Source of the DNA: Actinopolymorpha cephalotaxi
GTDB taxonomy: Bacteria; Actinomycetota; Actinomycetes; Propionibacteriales; Actinopolymorphaceae
NCBI RefSeq assembly: GCF_013408535.1
Contig: NZ_JACBZA010000001.1
Coordinates: 620,001 to 684,000 of the forward strand
Length of the DNA: 64,000 nucleotides
Direction of reading: 5' to 3'
In this document: positions 55,416 through 63,565 of the stretch, in pieces
How positions within the stretch are numbered: position 1 is the first letter of the stretch
How the letters are laid out: each line of letters begins with the position of its first letter
Notes under the pieces: generated by a model
Told to the model about the DNA's origin: nothing
Database searches by the model: none
Seen by the model: the letters and a program-made list of their open reading frames with translations, nothing else
Made by a program: the position numbers and the translations under genes

Positions 55416-55442
55416 GCGGGGCCCGCCGGCGGCAGGCCCCGC
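55416..55442. terminator. Terminator hairpin between tatB and mrp
   Basis: GCGGGGCC and GGCCCCGC form a perfect 8-bp stem with an 11-nt loop between convergent genes. Confidence 0.7.
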
Positions 55443-55464
55443 GCAACCGCTCAGGGGATCGGGA

Positions 55465-56616
55465 TCAGCGCGCGGTCGGGGTGAGCCCCAGCGACCTGCC
55501 CACCAGAGTCGGCCGGCGGTCGGCCAGCTGCTTCGCGAGCCCGGCGAGCACGTCCGACGCCGCCGCGCCCGGGTCGTCGAGCACGACCGGGCGGCCGGTG
55601 TCGCCGCCGGTACGCAGCCGCGGGTCCAGCGGGACCTCCGCCAGCAGTGGCACGTCGTACCCGAACCGTTCGCTCAGCGTCGACGCCACCCGTGCACCGC
55701 CACCGGTGCCGAACACGTCGAGCCGGTGGCTCGGCCCGCAGTGCGGGCAGGGCAGCCAGGACATGTTCTCCACCACGCCGACGACCTTCTGGTTCAGCAT
55801 CGAGGCGATCGTCCCGGCGCGTTCGGCCACCTCGGCGGCGGCCTCCTGCGGCGTGGTCACCACCACGACGTCGGCGTTGGCTAGCTGCTGGCCCACGGAG
55901 ATGGCCATGTCGCCGGTGCCCGGCGGCAGGTCGAGCAGCAGGACGTCGAGGTCGCCCCAGTAGACGTCGGACAGCATCTGGCCGAGGGCCCGGTCGAGCA
56001 TCGGCCCGCGCCAGGCGACCACGTGCTGACGGCCGGGCTTGAGCATCCCGATGCTCATCACCTTCACGTCGTACGCCGGCACCGGCATGATCATCTCTTC
56101 GACCCGGGTGGGCCGCTGGTCGGCGATGCCCACCATGGCGGGGACGGAGTGGCCGTACACGTCGGCGTCCAGCAGTCCGACCTTCAGCCCCTGGGCGGCC
56201 ATGGAGACCGCGAGGTTGACCGTCACCGACGACTTGCCGACGCCGCCCTTGCCGGAGGCGATGGCGTAGATGCGGGTGAGGGAGTCGGCGCGGGCGAAGG
56301 GGTTCTCCTTGGCCGGCGCGTTGCCACCGCCGCGCAGTCTGCCCTGCAGTTCCTGACGCTGCTCGGCGCTCATCACGTCGAGGGTGACCTCGACGTCGCG
56401 CACGCCGGGGACCGCGGACAGCGCCTTGGTGACGTCGCGGGTGAGCGTCTCGCGCATCGGGCAGCCCGCGACGGTCAGCAGGACGGTGACCTCCGCGGTG
56501 CCGTCCGGGCGTACCTGCACCGACCGGACCATGCCGAGCTCGGTGATCGGCCGGCGGATCTCGGGGTCGAGGACGCCGCCGAGGGCAGCGTGGAGTTCTT
56601 CCTGGTTGGGCGCCAT
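55465..56616 (-). CDS. mrp: Mrp/NBP35-type Fe-S cluster carrier ATPase
   Basis: Mrp (ApbC) binds and delivers Fe-S clusters with its P-loop ATPase. The N-terminal DUF59/MIP18 domain (LGGVLDPEIRRPITELGM, VLLTVAGCPMRETL) precedes the Walker motif SGKGGVGKSSV at about residue 120, LLDLPPGTGD and the CPHC cluster motif (WLPCPHCG). The 383-residue length is normal. TAGCAT on the minus strand (56623-56628) ends 6 nt before the ATG. DUF1003 and MgtE-like genes lie upstream on the same strand. Confidence 0.95.
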   Translation of the reverse strand: MAPNQEELHAALGGVLDPEIRRPITELGMVRSVQVRPDGTAEVTVLLTVAGCPMRETLTRDVTKALSAVPGVRDVEVTLDVMSAEQRQELQGRLRGGGNAPAKENPFARADSLTRIYAIASGKGGVGKSSVTVNLAVSMAAQGLKVGLLDADVYGHSVPAMVGIADQRPTRVEEMIMPVPAYDVKVMSIGMLKPGRQHVVAWRGPMLDRALGQMLSDVYWGDLDVLLLDLPPGTGDMAISVGQQLANADVVVVTTPQEAAAEVAERAGTIASMLNQKVVGVVENMSWLPCPHCGPSHRLDVFGTGGGARVASTLSERFGYDVPLLAEVPLDPRLRTGGDTGRPVVLDDPGAAASDVLAGLAKQLADRRPTLVGRSLGLTPTAR

Positions 56617-56622
56617 ACCTCG

Positions 56623-56628
56623 ATGCTA
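56623..56628 (-). promoter_or_regulatory. -10 element of mrp, leaderless
   Basis: TAGCAT on the minus strand lies 6 nt before the mrp ATG; it overlaps the stop codon of the upstream DUF1003 gene. Confidence 0.45.
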
Positions 56629-57456
56629 CGGGCTGCCGTCCCGGCCGCTTCGCCCCCGGGAGCGTGACGTACGCGACGTCTGCCCGCCGGCGGCCCCCTG
56701 CCGGGGTCCGGTGTCGGCGCGTACGTGATCACCGTCGGCGTCGTCTCGGAGGTCCTCCAGGTCGCTGAGCAGCGATCGCAGCTCGGAGCGGAGGAAGTCG
56801 CGGGTGGCCACCTCGCCGACCGCGAGCCGCAGCGAGGCGACCTCACGGGCGAGGAACTCGATGTCGGCGCGGGTGCGGACGTTCATGTCGCGGTCCTGGT
56901 CGTACTGCACCCGGTCGCGGGCCTCCTGGCGGTTCTGGGCCAGCAGGATGAGCGGTGCGGCGTACGACGCCTGGGTGGAGAAGAACAGGTTGAGCAGAAT
57001 GAACGGGTACGGGTCCCACTGGAGGCCGAAGATCCCGATGAGGTTCAGGGCAATCCAGATGATCACGAAGACCGTCATGTACGCGAGGAACCGGGCGGTC
57101 CCCATGAACCTCGCGAAAGTCTCGGCGAACCGCCCGAAGATCTCCGGGTCGTAGTGGGGACGGAACGCCCGGGCGGGAGCCCTGGGGGTGTCCAGCCGCC
57201 GCCGGTCCCGCTTGGTGCCGCCGGACTCCCGGAAGCGGCGTTCGGCTTCGGTGCGGAGCTCCTCGTTGCGCTGGTCGGCCTCGCGCTGGCGGTCGGACTC
57301 CCGCTGGCGTTCGCTCTCCTTGCGGCGCTCGTCGTCGCGGCGGCGCTCGCTGGCCCGCCGGCGCTCGAGCGCCCGGCGGCGTTCCAGGGCCCGGCGGCGC
57401 TCGCTGTCGCGCGCGTGCTCGGGCTCGCGGGGCTCGCGGGGCTCCTCACCCGCCAC
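56626..57456 (-). CDS. DUF1003 membrane protein with charged coiled coil
   Basis: The first 90 residues are an Arg/Glu-rich helix with repeated ERRRALERRRA units. The central part holds two helices (FLAYMTVFVIIWIALNLIGIFG and YPFILLNLFFSTQASYAAPLILL) that define DUF1003, and the C-terminal part is a basic tail. DUF1003 proteins have no known role. The GTG start overlaps the end of the MgtE-like gene by 11 nt, so they form an operon. Confidence 0.88.
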   Translation of the reverse strand: MAGEEPREPREPEHARDSERRRALERRRALERRRASERRRDDERRKESERQRESDRQREADQRNEELRTEAERRFRESGGTKRDRRRLDTPRAPARAFRPHYDPEIFGRFAETFARFMGTARFLAYMTVFVIIWIALNLIGIFGLQWDPYPFILLNLFFSTQASYAAPLILLAQNRQEARDRVQYDQDRDMNVRTRADIEFLAREVASLRLAVGEVATRDFLRSELRSLLSDLEDLRDDADGDHVRADTGPRQGAAGGQTSRTSRSRGRSGRDGSP

Positions 57457-58702
57457 GGCTCACCTCCGCGAACCGCTCGCGCCAGTCGTCGGGCAGCAGG
57501 TGGTCGAGTACGTCGTCGACGGTGACCGCGCCGAGGAGCCGGCCGGACTCGTCCACCACGGGCGCGGCCACCAGGTTGTAGGTCGCGAGGTAGCTGGTGA
57601 CGTCCTCGAGTGAGGCCTCGGGCCGGATGGCCTCCAGGTCGGTGTCGAGCACACCGGAGATCAGGTCGGAGGGGCGTTCGCGCAGCAGCCGCTGGATGTG
57701 GGCGATGCCGAGCAGCCGGCCGGTCGGCGCCTCGAGCGGCGGGCGGCAGACGTAGACCATCGCCGCCAGGGCGGGTGTCAACTCCGGGTTGCGCACCTGG
57801 GCGAGGGCGTCGGCGATCGTCGCGTCCGGAGGGAGTACGACCGGGCTGCTGGTCATCAGGCCGCCCGCGGTGTGTTCCTCGTACGTCAGCAGGCGCCTGA
57901 CATCCTCGGCCTCCTTCGGCTCCATCAGCCGCAGCAGGTGGTCGGCGGTCTCCTGGGGAAGCTCGGCCATCAGGTCGGCGGCGTCGTCGGGGGACATCTC
58001 CTCGATGACGTCGGCGGCGCGTTCGACGTCGAGTGCGCCGAGAATCTCCACCTGGTCGTCCTCGGGCAGCTCCTCCAGCACGTCGGCGAGGCGCTCGTCG
58101 GCCAGCGCCGAGGCCACCTCCAGCCGCCGCTTGGGAGTCAGGTCGTGCAGAACCGCCGCCAGGTCCGGTGGGCGCATGCTCTCCAGCGTCGCCAGCAGAT
58201 GGGTGGCACCCTGGGCCTCCTCGACGATGCCCAGGCCGGTGACCGCGTCCCAGTCGACGACGGACGTCTGGCCGCGGCGCCCGAACCGCTTGCCCCGCTT
58301 GAGGATCGCGACCTTGGTCACCTGCCAGTCGCGGGCCCGGGACGCCTCGATGCCGAGGTCGATGACGGTCACGTCCTCGCCGGTCTCGCGCAGGGTCACC
58401 GTACGGTCGAGGAGCTCGCCGAGGGCCAGGGTCTCGGTCTGGCGCTGCTGGAACCTGCGCATGTTGACCAGGCCGGTGGTGACGATCTGCCCGGCGTCCA
58501 TGCTGATCACCCGGGTCATCGGCACGAAGATCCGGCGCCGGCCGAGCACCTCGACCACCAGGCCGAGCACCCTCGGCGGCTGGTTGCGCGGACGGAGCAT
58601 GACCACGACGTCGCGCGCCTTGCCCACCTGGTCACCGCGCGGGTCGAAAACCACCGCCGATGCCAGCTTCGCGACGAACACCCTGGTGGGGGAACCGCTC
58701 AC
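57446..58702 (-). CDS. MgtE_N/CBS-domain protein (Rv1232c type)
   Basis: This 418-residue soluble protein has an N-terminal PRC-barrel-like part (VFVAKLASAVVFDPRGDQVGKARDVVV), a central helical MgtE_N superhelix (PPDLAAVLHDLTPKRRLEV, DERLADVLEELPEDDQVEIL), and two CBS domains (MTSSPVVLPPDATIADAL; YNLVAAPVVDESGRLLGAVTVDDVLDHLLPDDW). It lacks the MgtE transmembrane channel. It may sense Mg2+ or nucleotides; corA is 1 kb away. Two adjacent GTG codons could start it. Confidence 0.88.
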   Translation of the reverse strand: MSGSPTRVFVAKLASAVVFDPRGDQVGKARDVVVMLRPRNQPPRVLGLVVEVLGRRRIFVPMTRVISMDAGQIVTTGLVNMRRFQQRQTETLALGELLDRTVTLRETGEDVTVIDLGIEASRARDWQVTKVAILKRGKRFGRRGQTSVVDWDAVTGLGIVEEAQGATHLLATLESMRPPDLAAVLHDLTPKRRLEVASALADERLADVLEELPEDDQVEILGALDVERAADVIEEMSPDDAADLMAELPQETADHLLRLMEPKEAEDVRRLLTYEEHTAGGLMTSSPVVLPPDATIADALAQVRNPELTPALAAMVYVCRPPLEAPTGRLLGIAHIQRLLRERPSDLISGVLDTDLEAIRPEASLEDVTSYLATYNLVAAPVVDESGRLLGAVTVDDVLDHLLPDDWRERFAEVSRGG

Positions 58703-58784
58703 CACAGGACCTACCCCTTTCGTCGCCAGGGTCAGGCTAACGTCCCAGGCGCCCTGAGGAGAGCGAGGAGGCGGGCGGGCCCGC

Positions 58785-59510
58785 TCAGGACAGGCGAGGG
58801 CGGTGGCGGGGGCGTTTGTGCACCACCCAGGGGAGCCGGCCGACGGTGGTCGCGGGACTGCCCGGCGGGCTCGCGGCGGCGCGGTCGCCCGGCATCGTCC
58901 CGGGCTCCTCCAGCACCTCACCGCTCGGTGCGAGCCGGACGATCACCGCGGTCCGCGCCCAGCGGGCGGGGAGTTCCCCGGAGTCGGTGGTGTTGAGCCG
59001 GTCGCCGCGCAACAGGCGTACCGCCTCGTCCCACTCCTGCGTGCCGGGCGTGAGGCGGTGTACGCCGGCGCGCCAGGTGACCAGCCGGGCGCCGGTGTCC
59101 TTGGAGCGGCACGTCACGGTGGCCTCGGTGGCCTCGCCCAGCCCGGGCAGCGCCTGCTCGGGCCGGGCCGCGGGGTGCACCGGGTGCTCGCCGGCTCGCT
59201 CGGACGGCTGAGACGGCTGAGACGGCTGGGACGGCTGAGACGGCTGGGACGGCTGAGACGGCTGGGACGGCTGGGACGGCTGGGACGGCTCGGCGGCTTC
59301 GGCCACGACGTACGCCGCGCCGTCGGACCAGACGTGCCAGGCCGGGCGGGGCCGGTCCAGGCCCGCGTAGGTCAACCACAGCAGCGACGAGCGACGGCAG
59401 GCCTCCTCGACCAGCGCGTCGCGTACCGCCCGGTCGGGGTCTGCGCGGTCGGCGTCCACGCGCTCGGCGTCTGCCTGCCCGGCGTGCCCGGCGCGCTCGG
59501 CGTCACTCAT
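58785..59510 (-). CDS. Uncharacterised protein with a Pro-Ser-Gln repeat
   Basis: I do not recognise this 241-residue protein. It has an acidic start, then a folded segment (ACRRSSLLWLTYAGLDRPRPAWHVW, DGAAYVVAEAAE), a tract of ten PSQ/PSE triplets, and a second folded part (ATVTCRSKDTGARLVTWRAGVHRLTPGTQEWDEAVRLL). The C-terminus is basic. It lies upstream of the MgtE-like gene on the same strand. The repeat splits the two folded parts and is likely a variable linker. Confidence 0.6.
   Translation of the reverse strand: MSDAERAGHAGQADAERVDADRADPDRAVRDALVEEACRRSSLLWLTYAGLDRPRPAWHVWSDGAAYVVAEAAEPSQPSQPSQPSQPSQPSQPSQPSQPSQPSERAGEHPVHPAARPEQALPGLGEATEATVTCRSKDTGARLVTWRAGVHRLTPGTQEWDEAVRLLRGDRLNTTDSGELPARWARTAVIVRLAPSGEVLEEPGTMPGDRAAASPPGSPATTVGRLPWVVHKRPRHRPRLS
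59202..59291. repeat. Ten 9-bp tandem copies (minisatellite) in a coding sequence
   Basis: The unit (A/G)GACGGCTG is repeated ten times, varying only at its first base and, in the last copy, its final base. It encodes Pro-Ser-Gln triplets on the minus strand. Copy number may vary between strains. Confidence 0.95.
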
Positions 59511-59573
59511 GGGGTGAGGTTCTCACACGCCGCACCGTTGCCCACACACCAAGCCACGCGGCGAGGGGCGGCG

Positions 59574-59780
59574 ATGAGTTCTACCCGGCAGGCCGGTCCT
59601 ACGAGGGTCGACTACGGCAGGGAGAGTGCTGACATGTGTCCGTTGTGTATTGCCACCGTGGGGCTGATGGTTTCCGGAGCGGCCGCGTTCGTACGCAGGG
59701 CGCGGGCCAGAAGCGAGCAGGAGCGGCTCGATGCCGACCGGCGTGAGGGGGAGCCCCGCGACACACCCGTGGCGGTGTGA
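59574..59780 (+). CDS. Small CxxC membrane protein
   Basis: This 68-residue protein contains MCPLCIATVGLMVSGAAAF, a CxxC motif at the head of a single hydrophobic helix, followed by a charged RRARARSEQERLDADRREG tail. The arrangement suggests a membrane-bound metal or redox site. A similar short MCPLC-type protein exists in other actinobacteria as far as I recall, but it has no function assigned. GGCGAGGGGCGGCG precedes the ATG. It is convergent with corA, sharing a terminator. Confidence 0.65.
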   Translation: MSSTRQAGPTRVDYGRESADMCPLCIATVGLMVSGAAAFVRRARARSEQERLDADRREGEPRDTPVAV

Positions 59781-59800
59781 CGGCCGCTCCCGCCGTCACA
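59776..59800. terminator. Shared terminator overlapping two stop codons
   Basis: TGTGACGG and CCGTCACA form an 8-bp stem with a 9-nt loop. It contains the stop codons of the small CxxC gene (+) and corA (-). Confidence 0.7.
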
Positions 59801-60929
59801 GCCAGCCGTTGCGCTTGAAGTAGCGGTGCAGGCCGAAGCAGATCGTCACGATGAGGACCAGGAGGATGTAGTAGCTGTAGCGCCACTGCGTCTCCGGCAT
59901 GTAGTCGAAGTTCATGCCGTAGATCCCGGCGATCATCGTGGGCACCGCCAGGATCGCCACCCAGGCGGAGATCTTGCGCATGTCCTCGTTCTCGGCGACC
60001 GTGAGCTGCGCCAGGCCCGCCTGCAGGATCGAGGTGAGGAGCTCGTCGAACGCCGACACCTGCTCCCGCACCCGGGCGAGGTGGTCCTCGACGTCGCGGA
60101 AGTACTCCCGGATCTCCGGCGCCACCAGCCGCACCGGGCGTTCGGCCAGCTGCCGCAGCGGACCGGCCAGAGGAGCGACCGCGCGCTTGAGCTCCAGCAC
60201 CTCGCGCTTGAGCTGGTAGACGCGCTCGACGTTGCGGGCGCCGCGGGCGGAGAAGATCGAGATCTCCAGTTCGTCGATGTCGTCCTGGAGCTGGTCGACG
60301 ACGGTCAGGTAGTCGTCGACCACCCGGTCGGCGACGGCGTGCAGCACCGCGCTCGGCCCGTGCCGCAGGTGGTCGGGGTTGTCCTGGAGCTGGCGCCGCA
60401 CCCGTCCCAGCTCGCTGTGGTCGCCGTGCCGGACGGTGACCACGAACTCCGGCCCGACGAACACCATCAGCTCACCGGTCTCGACCACCTCGCTGGAGGC
60501 GGTGAACTCCTCGTGCGGGCAGTAGCGCACCGTCTTGAACACCGCGAACAGCGAGTCGCCGTACCGCTCCAGCTTCGGCCGCTGGTGGGCGGTCACGGCG
60601 TCCTCCACGGCGAGCGCGTGCAGGTCGAACTCCTCGGCGATACCGGCGAGCTGGTCGCCGGTCGGCTCGAACAGCCCGATCCAGACGAAGCCGCCACCGG
60701 ACCGGGCGCGGTCCACCGCCTCGGTGTAGGAGCCGAGGTCGTCCTGGCGCCTGCCGTCGCGGTAGAAGGCCCAGTCGACGACCGCCGTACGGACGCTGTC
60801 GGTTCGCGGGCTGGTCTGGTGGCCGTTCAGGTGGGAGTCGGGCCGGCGGCGGATGGCGCGCATCATGGCGCTGGCGCGGCGTCCGCCGAGGACGGCGTTG
60901 CGGTGCTCACGAACACCGGGCAGGGCCAT
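59796..60929 (-). CDS. corA: CorA-family Mg2+/Co2+ transporter
   Basis: CorA is a pentameric divalent-cation channel. This 377-residue protein has the cytoplasmic funnel domain and long helix (ELLTSILQAGLAQLTVAENEDMRKISAW), then the pore signature YGMNFDYMPE and two C-terminal helices ending in HRYFKRNGWL. AAGGAGG lies before the ATG. The 486-nt leader upstream has several hairpins (see findings). The homologue in M. tuberculosis is Rv1239c. Confidence 0.96.
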   Translation of the reverse strand: MALPGVREHRNAVLGGRRASAMMRAIRRRPDSHLNGHQTSPRTDSVRTAVVDWAFYRDGRRQDDLGSYTEAVDRARSGGGFVWIGLFEPTGDQLAGIAEEFDLHALAVEDAVTAHQRPKLERYGDSLFAVFKTVRYCPHEEFTASSEVVETGELMVFVGPEFVVTVRHGDHSELGRVRRQLQDNPDHLRHGPSAVLHAVADRVVDDYLTVVDQLQDDIDELEISIFSARGARNVERVYQLKREVLELKRAVAPLAGPLRQLAERPVRLVAPEIREYFRDVEDHLARVREQVSAFDELLTSILQAGLAQLTVAENEDMRKISAWVAILAVPTMIAGIYGMNFDYMPETQWRYSYYILLVLIVTICFGLHRYFKRNGWL

Positions 60930-61415
60930 GGGAGGCCACCTCCTTGTCCCGAGCTTGTCCGGGACGGGTCCCGAACGGGGCAGACGAACTCGTCCATCTG
61001 GGATGGACGGCGGACGTCCTCCGTGGCCGGGCTGCCGGTGAGTCGCGGGACCGGGGTGAACCGGGTCTAACGCGGCGCGATCGGCCGGTGACGGAGGACG
61101 GGGGTACTCCGGGGGCAGGCAGGTTTCACCCGAGCACCTCCTTCACACCGGGCCCTCACGAGGGCGGGAACACTTCGAAGATCGCACCCAACTGCGTCCA
61201 CAGTGCTCGCAACGAGCAAATCCGGACATTCACCAGTGTTCACGGCGACCGACGGACAGGGTATCAGCGCAAACCCGAAGACAGCGCGCATCCTCGAAGG
61301 ATCGACGGGCATCCTCAGGGGAACGCGTGAGCGCCGGGCGCGGAGCAGACTGGTCACAGCGATCCCACCAACCATCGGCCGAGGGCGAGCAGCCCAGCGA
61401 CGACGAGGGGTTCCC
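60930..61415. other. Divergent region between corA and the stress protein gene
   Basis: This 486-nt region has no convincing gene. On the corA strand it contains hairpins such as CGTCCATC-TGG-GATGGACG (60991-61009) and GGGAC/GTCCC near 60960, plus a complementary pair GGTTCACCCC/GGGTGAAACC that can form a long-range stem. The right half is less GC-rich, with AACGAGCAAATCCGG, and probably holds promoters. Confidence 0.45.
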
Positions 61416-61907
61416 ATGCGCACCACGCCGAGACCACTGCCGGAGTTGCCCACCGGCGTGCCCGTCGGGTCCTACCAGACCTACGCGGAGGCACAGCGGG
61501 CCGTCGACTTCCTGTCCGACAACAAGTTCCCGGTGGAGAACGTCTCCATCGTCGGCAACGACCTGCGGCTGGTCGAGCGGGTGACCGGCCGGCTGACCGA
61601 GGGCCGCGCGATCGGGGTCGGGGCCGCGGGCGGCGCCTGGTGGGGCCTGTTCGTCGGCATCCTGCTCAGCCTGTTCGCCCCGCGCGGCGCCAACACCGTC
61701 CTGCTGCTCCTCTTCGGCATCGTGATCGGTGTGATCTTCGGGATCATCTTCGGCTGGATCGGCTACCGCGCGACCGGCGGCCAGCGCGACTTCACCTCGA
61801 TGACCCAGGTGGTCGCCGGGACGTACGACGTGATCTGCAAGGCCGACCACGCCGAGGACGCCCGGCAGCTGCTGGCCCGGCTCGCGCTCCAGCGGGGCGA
61901 GCTGTGA
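61416..61907 (+). CDS. General stress protein 17M-like membrane protein (YflT domain)
   Basis: This 163-residue protein starts with a YflT-type domain (VGSYQTYAEAQRAVDFLSDNKFPVENVSIVGNDLRLVE) and then has a glycine-rich hairpin of two hydrophobic helices (GAAGGAWWGLFVGILLSLF, LLLLFGIVIGVIFGIIFGWIG). From memory, M. tuberculosis Rv1234 is similar and lies near corA. The function is unknown. The phosphatase gene follows after 7 nt and is probably co-transcribed. Confidence 0.85.
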   Translation: MRTTPRPLPELPTGVPVGSYQTYAEAQRAVDFLSDNKFPVENVSIVGNDLRLVERVTGRLTEGRAIGVGAAGGAWWGLFVGILLSLFAPRGANTVLLLLFGIVIGVIFGIIFGWIGYRATGGQRDFTSMTQVVAGTYDVICKADHAEDARQLLARLALQRGEL

Positions 61908-61914
61908 GGCGCGG

Positions 61915-62490
61915 GTGAGCGCGCGGCAGCCCGACCTGTGGCTGGCCCGCCACGGCGAGACCGAGTGGAGCCGGGACGGGCGCCACACGGGAAGGACGGA
62001 CCTGCCGCTGACGGAGGCAGGCGAGCGCGCCGCCCGGGCGCTCGGCGACCGGCTGGCCGGTACGCCGTTCGACCTGGTGGTCACCAGCCCGCTGGCGCGC
62101 GCCCGGGAGACCGCCCGGCTGGCCGGCTTCGGTGACCGCGCAATGGTCGAGCCGGACGTCCGGGAGTGGGACTACGGCGAGTACGAGGGGCGGACCACTC
62201 CCGACATCCGTACCGACGTGCCGGGGTGGAGCGTGTGGAACGACCCGGTGCCCGCCGGGGAGACCGCCGAGCAGGTCGGCGCCCGCGCCGACCGGGTGAT
62301 CGAACGGATCCGGGACGACGTGGCCGAGCGGGCGCTGATCGTCGCTCACGGGCACTTCCTGCGGGTGCTCGGCGCGCGCTGGCTCGGCCTGTCGGCACGC
62401 GCCGGCGCGCATTTTCTGCTCGACGTGGCGACCGTGAGCGTGCTCGGCTGGGAACGCGAGACGCCGACGTTCGACCGCTGGAACTCCTGA
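61915..62490 (+). CDS. Histidine phosphatase superfamily protein
   Basis: This 191-residue protein has the phosphohistidine motif LARHGETEWSRDGRHTGRTDLPLT, the substrate-contact segment VVTSPLARARETARLAG, EWDYGEYEG and the second histidine in IVAHGHFLRVLGARWLG. It may act on phosphorylated sugars or nucleotides. It follows the stress protein gene by 7 nt and ends before a convergent terminator. Confidence 0.92.
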   Translation: MSARQPDLWLARHGETEWSRDGRHTGRTDLPLTEAGERAARALGDRLAGTPFDLVVTSPLARARETARLAGFGDRAMVEPDVREWDYGEYEGRTTPDIRTDVPGWSVWNDPVPAGETAEQVGARADRVIERIRDDVAERALIVAHGHFLRVLGARWLGLSARAGAHFLLDVATVSVLGWERETPTFDRWNS

Positions 62491-62510
62491 GCAACCTGAG
62501 CACCAGGCGG

Positions 62511-62529
62511 CGGCCGGGAAGCCCGGTCG
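62511..62529. terminator. Terminator hairpin between phosphatase and esterase
   Basis: CGGCCGGG-AAG-CCCGGTCG forms an 8-bp stem with one G-T pair, 20 nt after the phosphatase stop. Confidence 0.5.
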
Positions 62530-62546
62530 CTTCGAAGCTGGTGGAC

Positions 62547-63425
62547 TCACAGGTTCCAGGCGAGGAAGCGGAGCTGCTCGGGTGCCATCCGGCGCCAGTA
62601 GCCGACCGTATGCGCGCCCGGCTGGAAACCGCCGGCCGGAGGTGGTGTCAGCCCGTCGACGAACTCCCGGGTCGCCGCCGCGAACGGGTCGTCGCGACCG
62701 CAGTCGACCCGCAGCCGGAGTCCGGCGAACGGCCGCTGGTCGGCGAACACGTCGTTGGCGGCGAAGTCGGTACGGCCGTCGAACGCGCCGGGCCGTACGT
62801 CCGCGTACTCCCGCCACAGCGCGGGACTGAGGACCGCCGCCGCCCCCACCAGGTCCGGATGGGCGCCGGCGAACAGCAGGGCACCGAAACCGCCCATCGA
62901 CCAGCCGATCAGCCCGATCCGATCCGTGCGCAGGCCGCGCTCGGCCACCCGCGGAAGGAGTTCGGTGAGGAGCATCGACTGCGGATCGTCCCCGTTGCGG
63001 CGGCGGTGCCAGAACGTCGCGGCGCCGCCGTCGACGGACACCAGCGCGAACGGCGTCCGCCAGTCGGCGGCGGCCGCGGCCATGAAGCGGTCCAGGCCGA
63101 GTTCGTCGAACGCCGAACGGTGGTCGCCGCCACGCCCGTGGAGCGCGAGTACGACCGGCAGCGGGGCGTCGGCGGGGGACCCGGGCGGGTAGACGACGGT
63201 CCAGGCCACCTGGGTGCCGGCCCGCGCCGCGGAGGTGAAGGTGCCGGTGACCGTCGGGCCCGGCTCGACGTCGGGCACGACGCCGTTCTCGCCGGTGAGC
63301 CCGAGCGCGGTGTGCAACATCGTCCGGCCGGGTATCAGCCCGGACTCGACCAGCCCGACCCCGGTGGCGCCCGCGGCGAGAGTTCCGATACCCGCGGACA
63401 GGAACGAGCGGCGACTCGGTGGCAT
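62547..63425 (-). CDS. Tat-exported alpha/beta-hydrolase (esterase)
   Basis: This 292-residue protein starts with MPPSRRSFLSAGIGTLAAG, a Tat signal. The hydrolase core has VVLALHGRGGDHRS, the nucleophile GWSMGGFGALL, the aspartate in CGRDDPF and the histidine in GAHTVGYWRRM, so it is an esterase or lipase-like enzyme of the esterase D/antigen 85-like fold. ATG 63425 was chosen over an in-frame start nine codons earlier because the Tat signal begins there and CACGAT on the minus strand (63433-63438) ends 7 nt before it. Confidence 0.9.
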   Translation of the reverse strand: MPPSRRSFLSAGIGTLAAGATGVGLVESGLIPGRTMLHTALGLTGENGVVPDVEPGPTVTGTFTSAARAGTQVAWTVVYPPGSPADAPLPVVLALHGRGGDHRSAFDELGLDRFMAAAAADWRTPFALVSVDGGAATFWHRRRNGDDPQSMLLTELLPRVAERGLRTDRIGLIGWSMGGFGALLFAGAHPDLVGAAAVLSPALWREYADVRPGAFDGRTDFAANDVFADQRPFAGLRLRVDCGRDDPFAAATREFVDGLTPPPAGGFQPGAHTVGYWRRMAPEQLRFLAWNL

Positions 63426-63432
63426 GCGGGCA

Positions 63433-63438
63433 ATCGTG
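63433..63438 (-). promoter_or_regulatory. -10 element of esterase gene, leaderless
   Basis: CACGAT on the minus strand lies 7 nt before the ATG. Confidence 0.35.
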
Positions 63439-63481
63439 GCATGACCACACACGCCATGATCACCCAGGCGAACCGGACGCT

Positions 63482-63565
63482 CGGGCCAGGACTCCCAGGC
63501 CGGGACTCTCGGGCCAGGACTCTCGGGCCAGGACTCCCAGGCCAGGACTCCCAGGCCAGGACGCT
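63482..63565. repeat. Six 14-bp tandem copies, partly degenerate
   Basis: The unit C(A/G)GGCC(A/G)GGACTC(C/T) (last copy CAGGCCAGGACGCT) occurs six times between the esterase and Nudix genes and reaches the Nudix stop codon. It is the only tandem array in non-coding DNA here. Confidence 0.85.

Noticed and set aside
59202-59291. Regularly repeated DNA that could suggest a CRISPR array
   Set aside because: The 9-bp units are back to back without spacers and lie in a coding frame; no cas gene is nearby.
63482-63565. 14-bp repeats as a CRISPR or attachment site
   Set aside because: The units are contiguous and there are no integrase, tRNA or cas genes near them.
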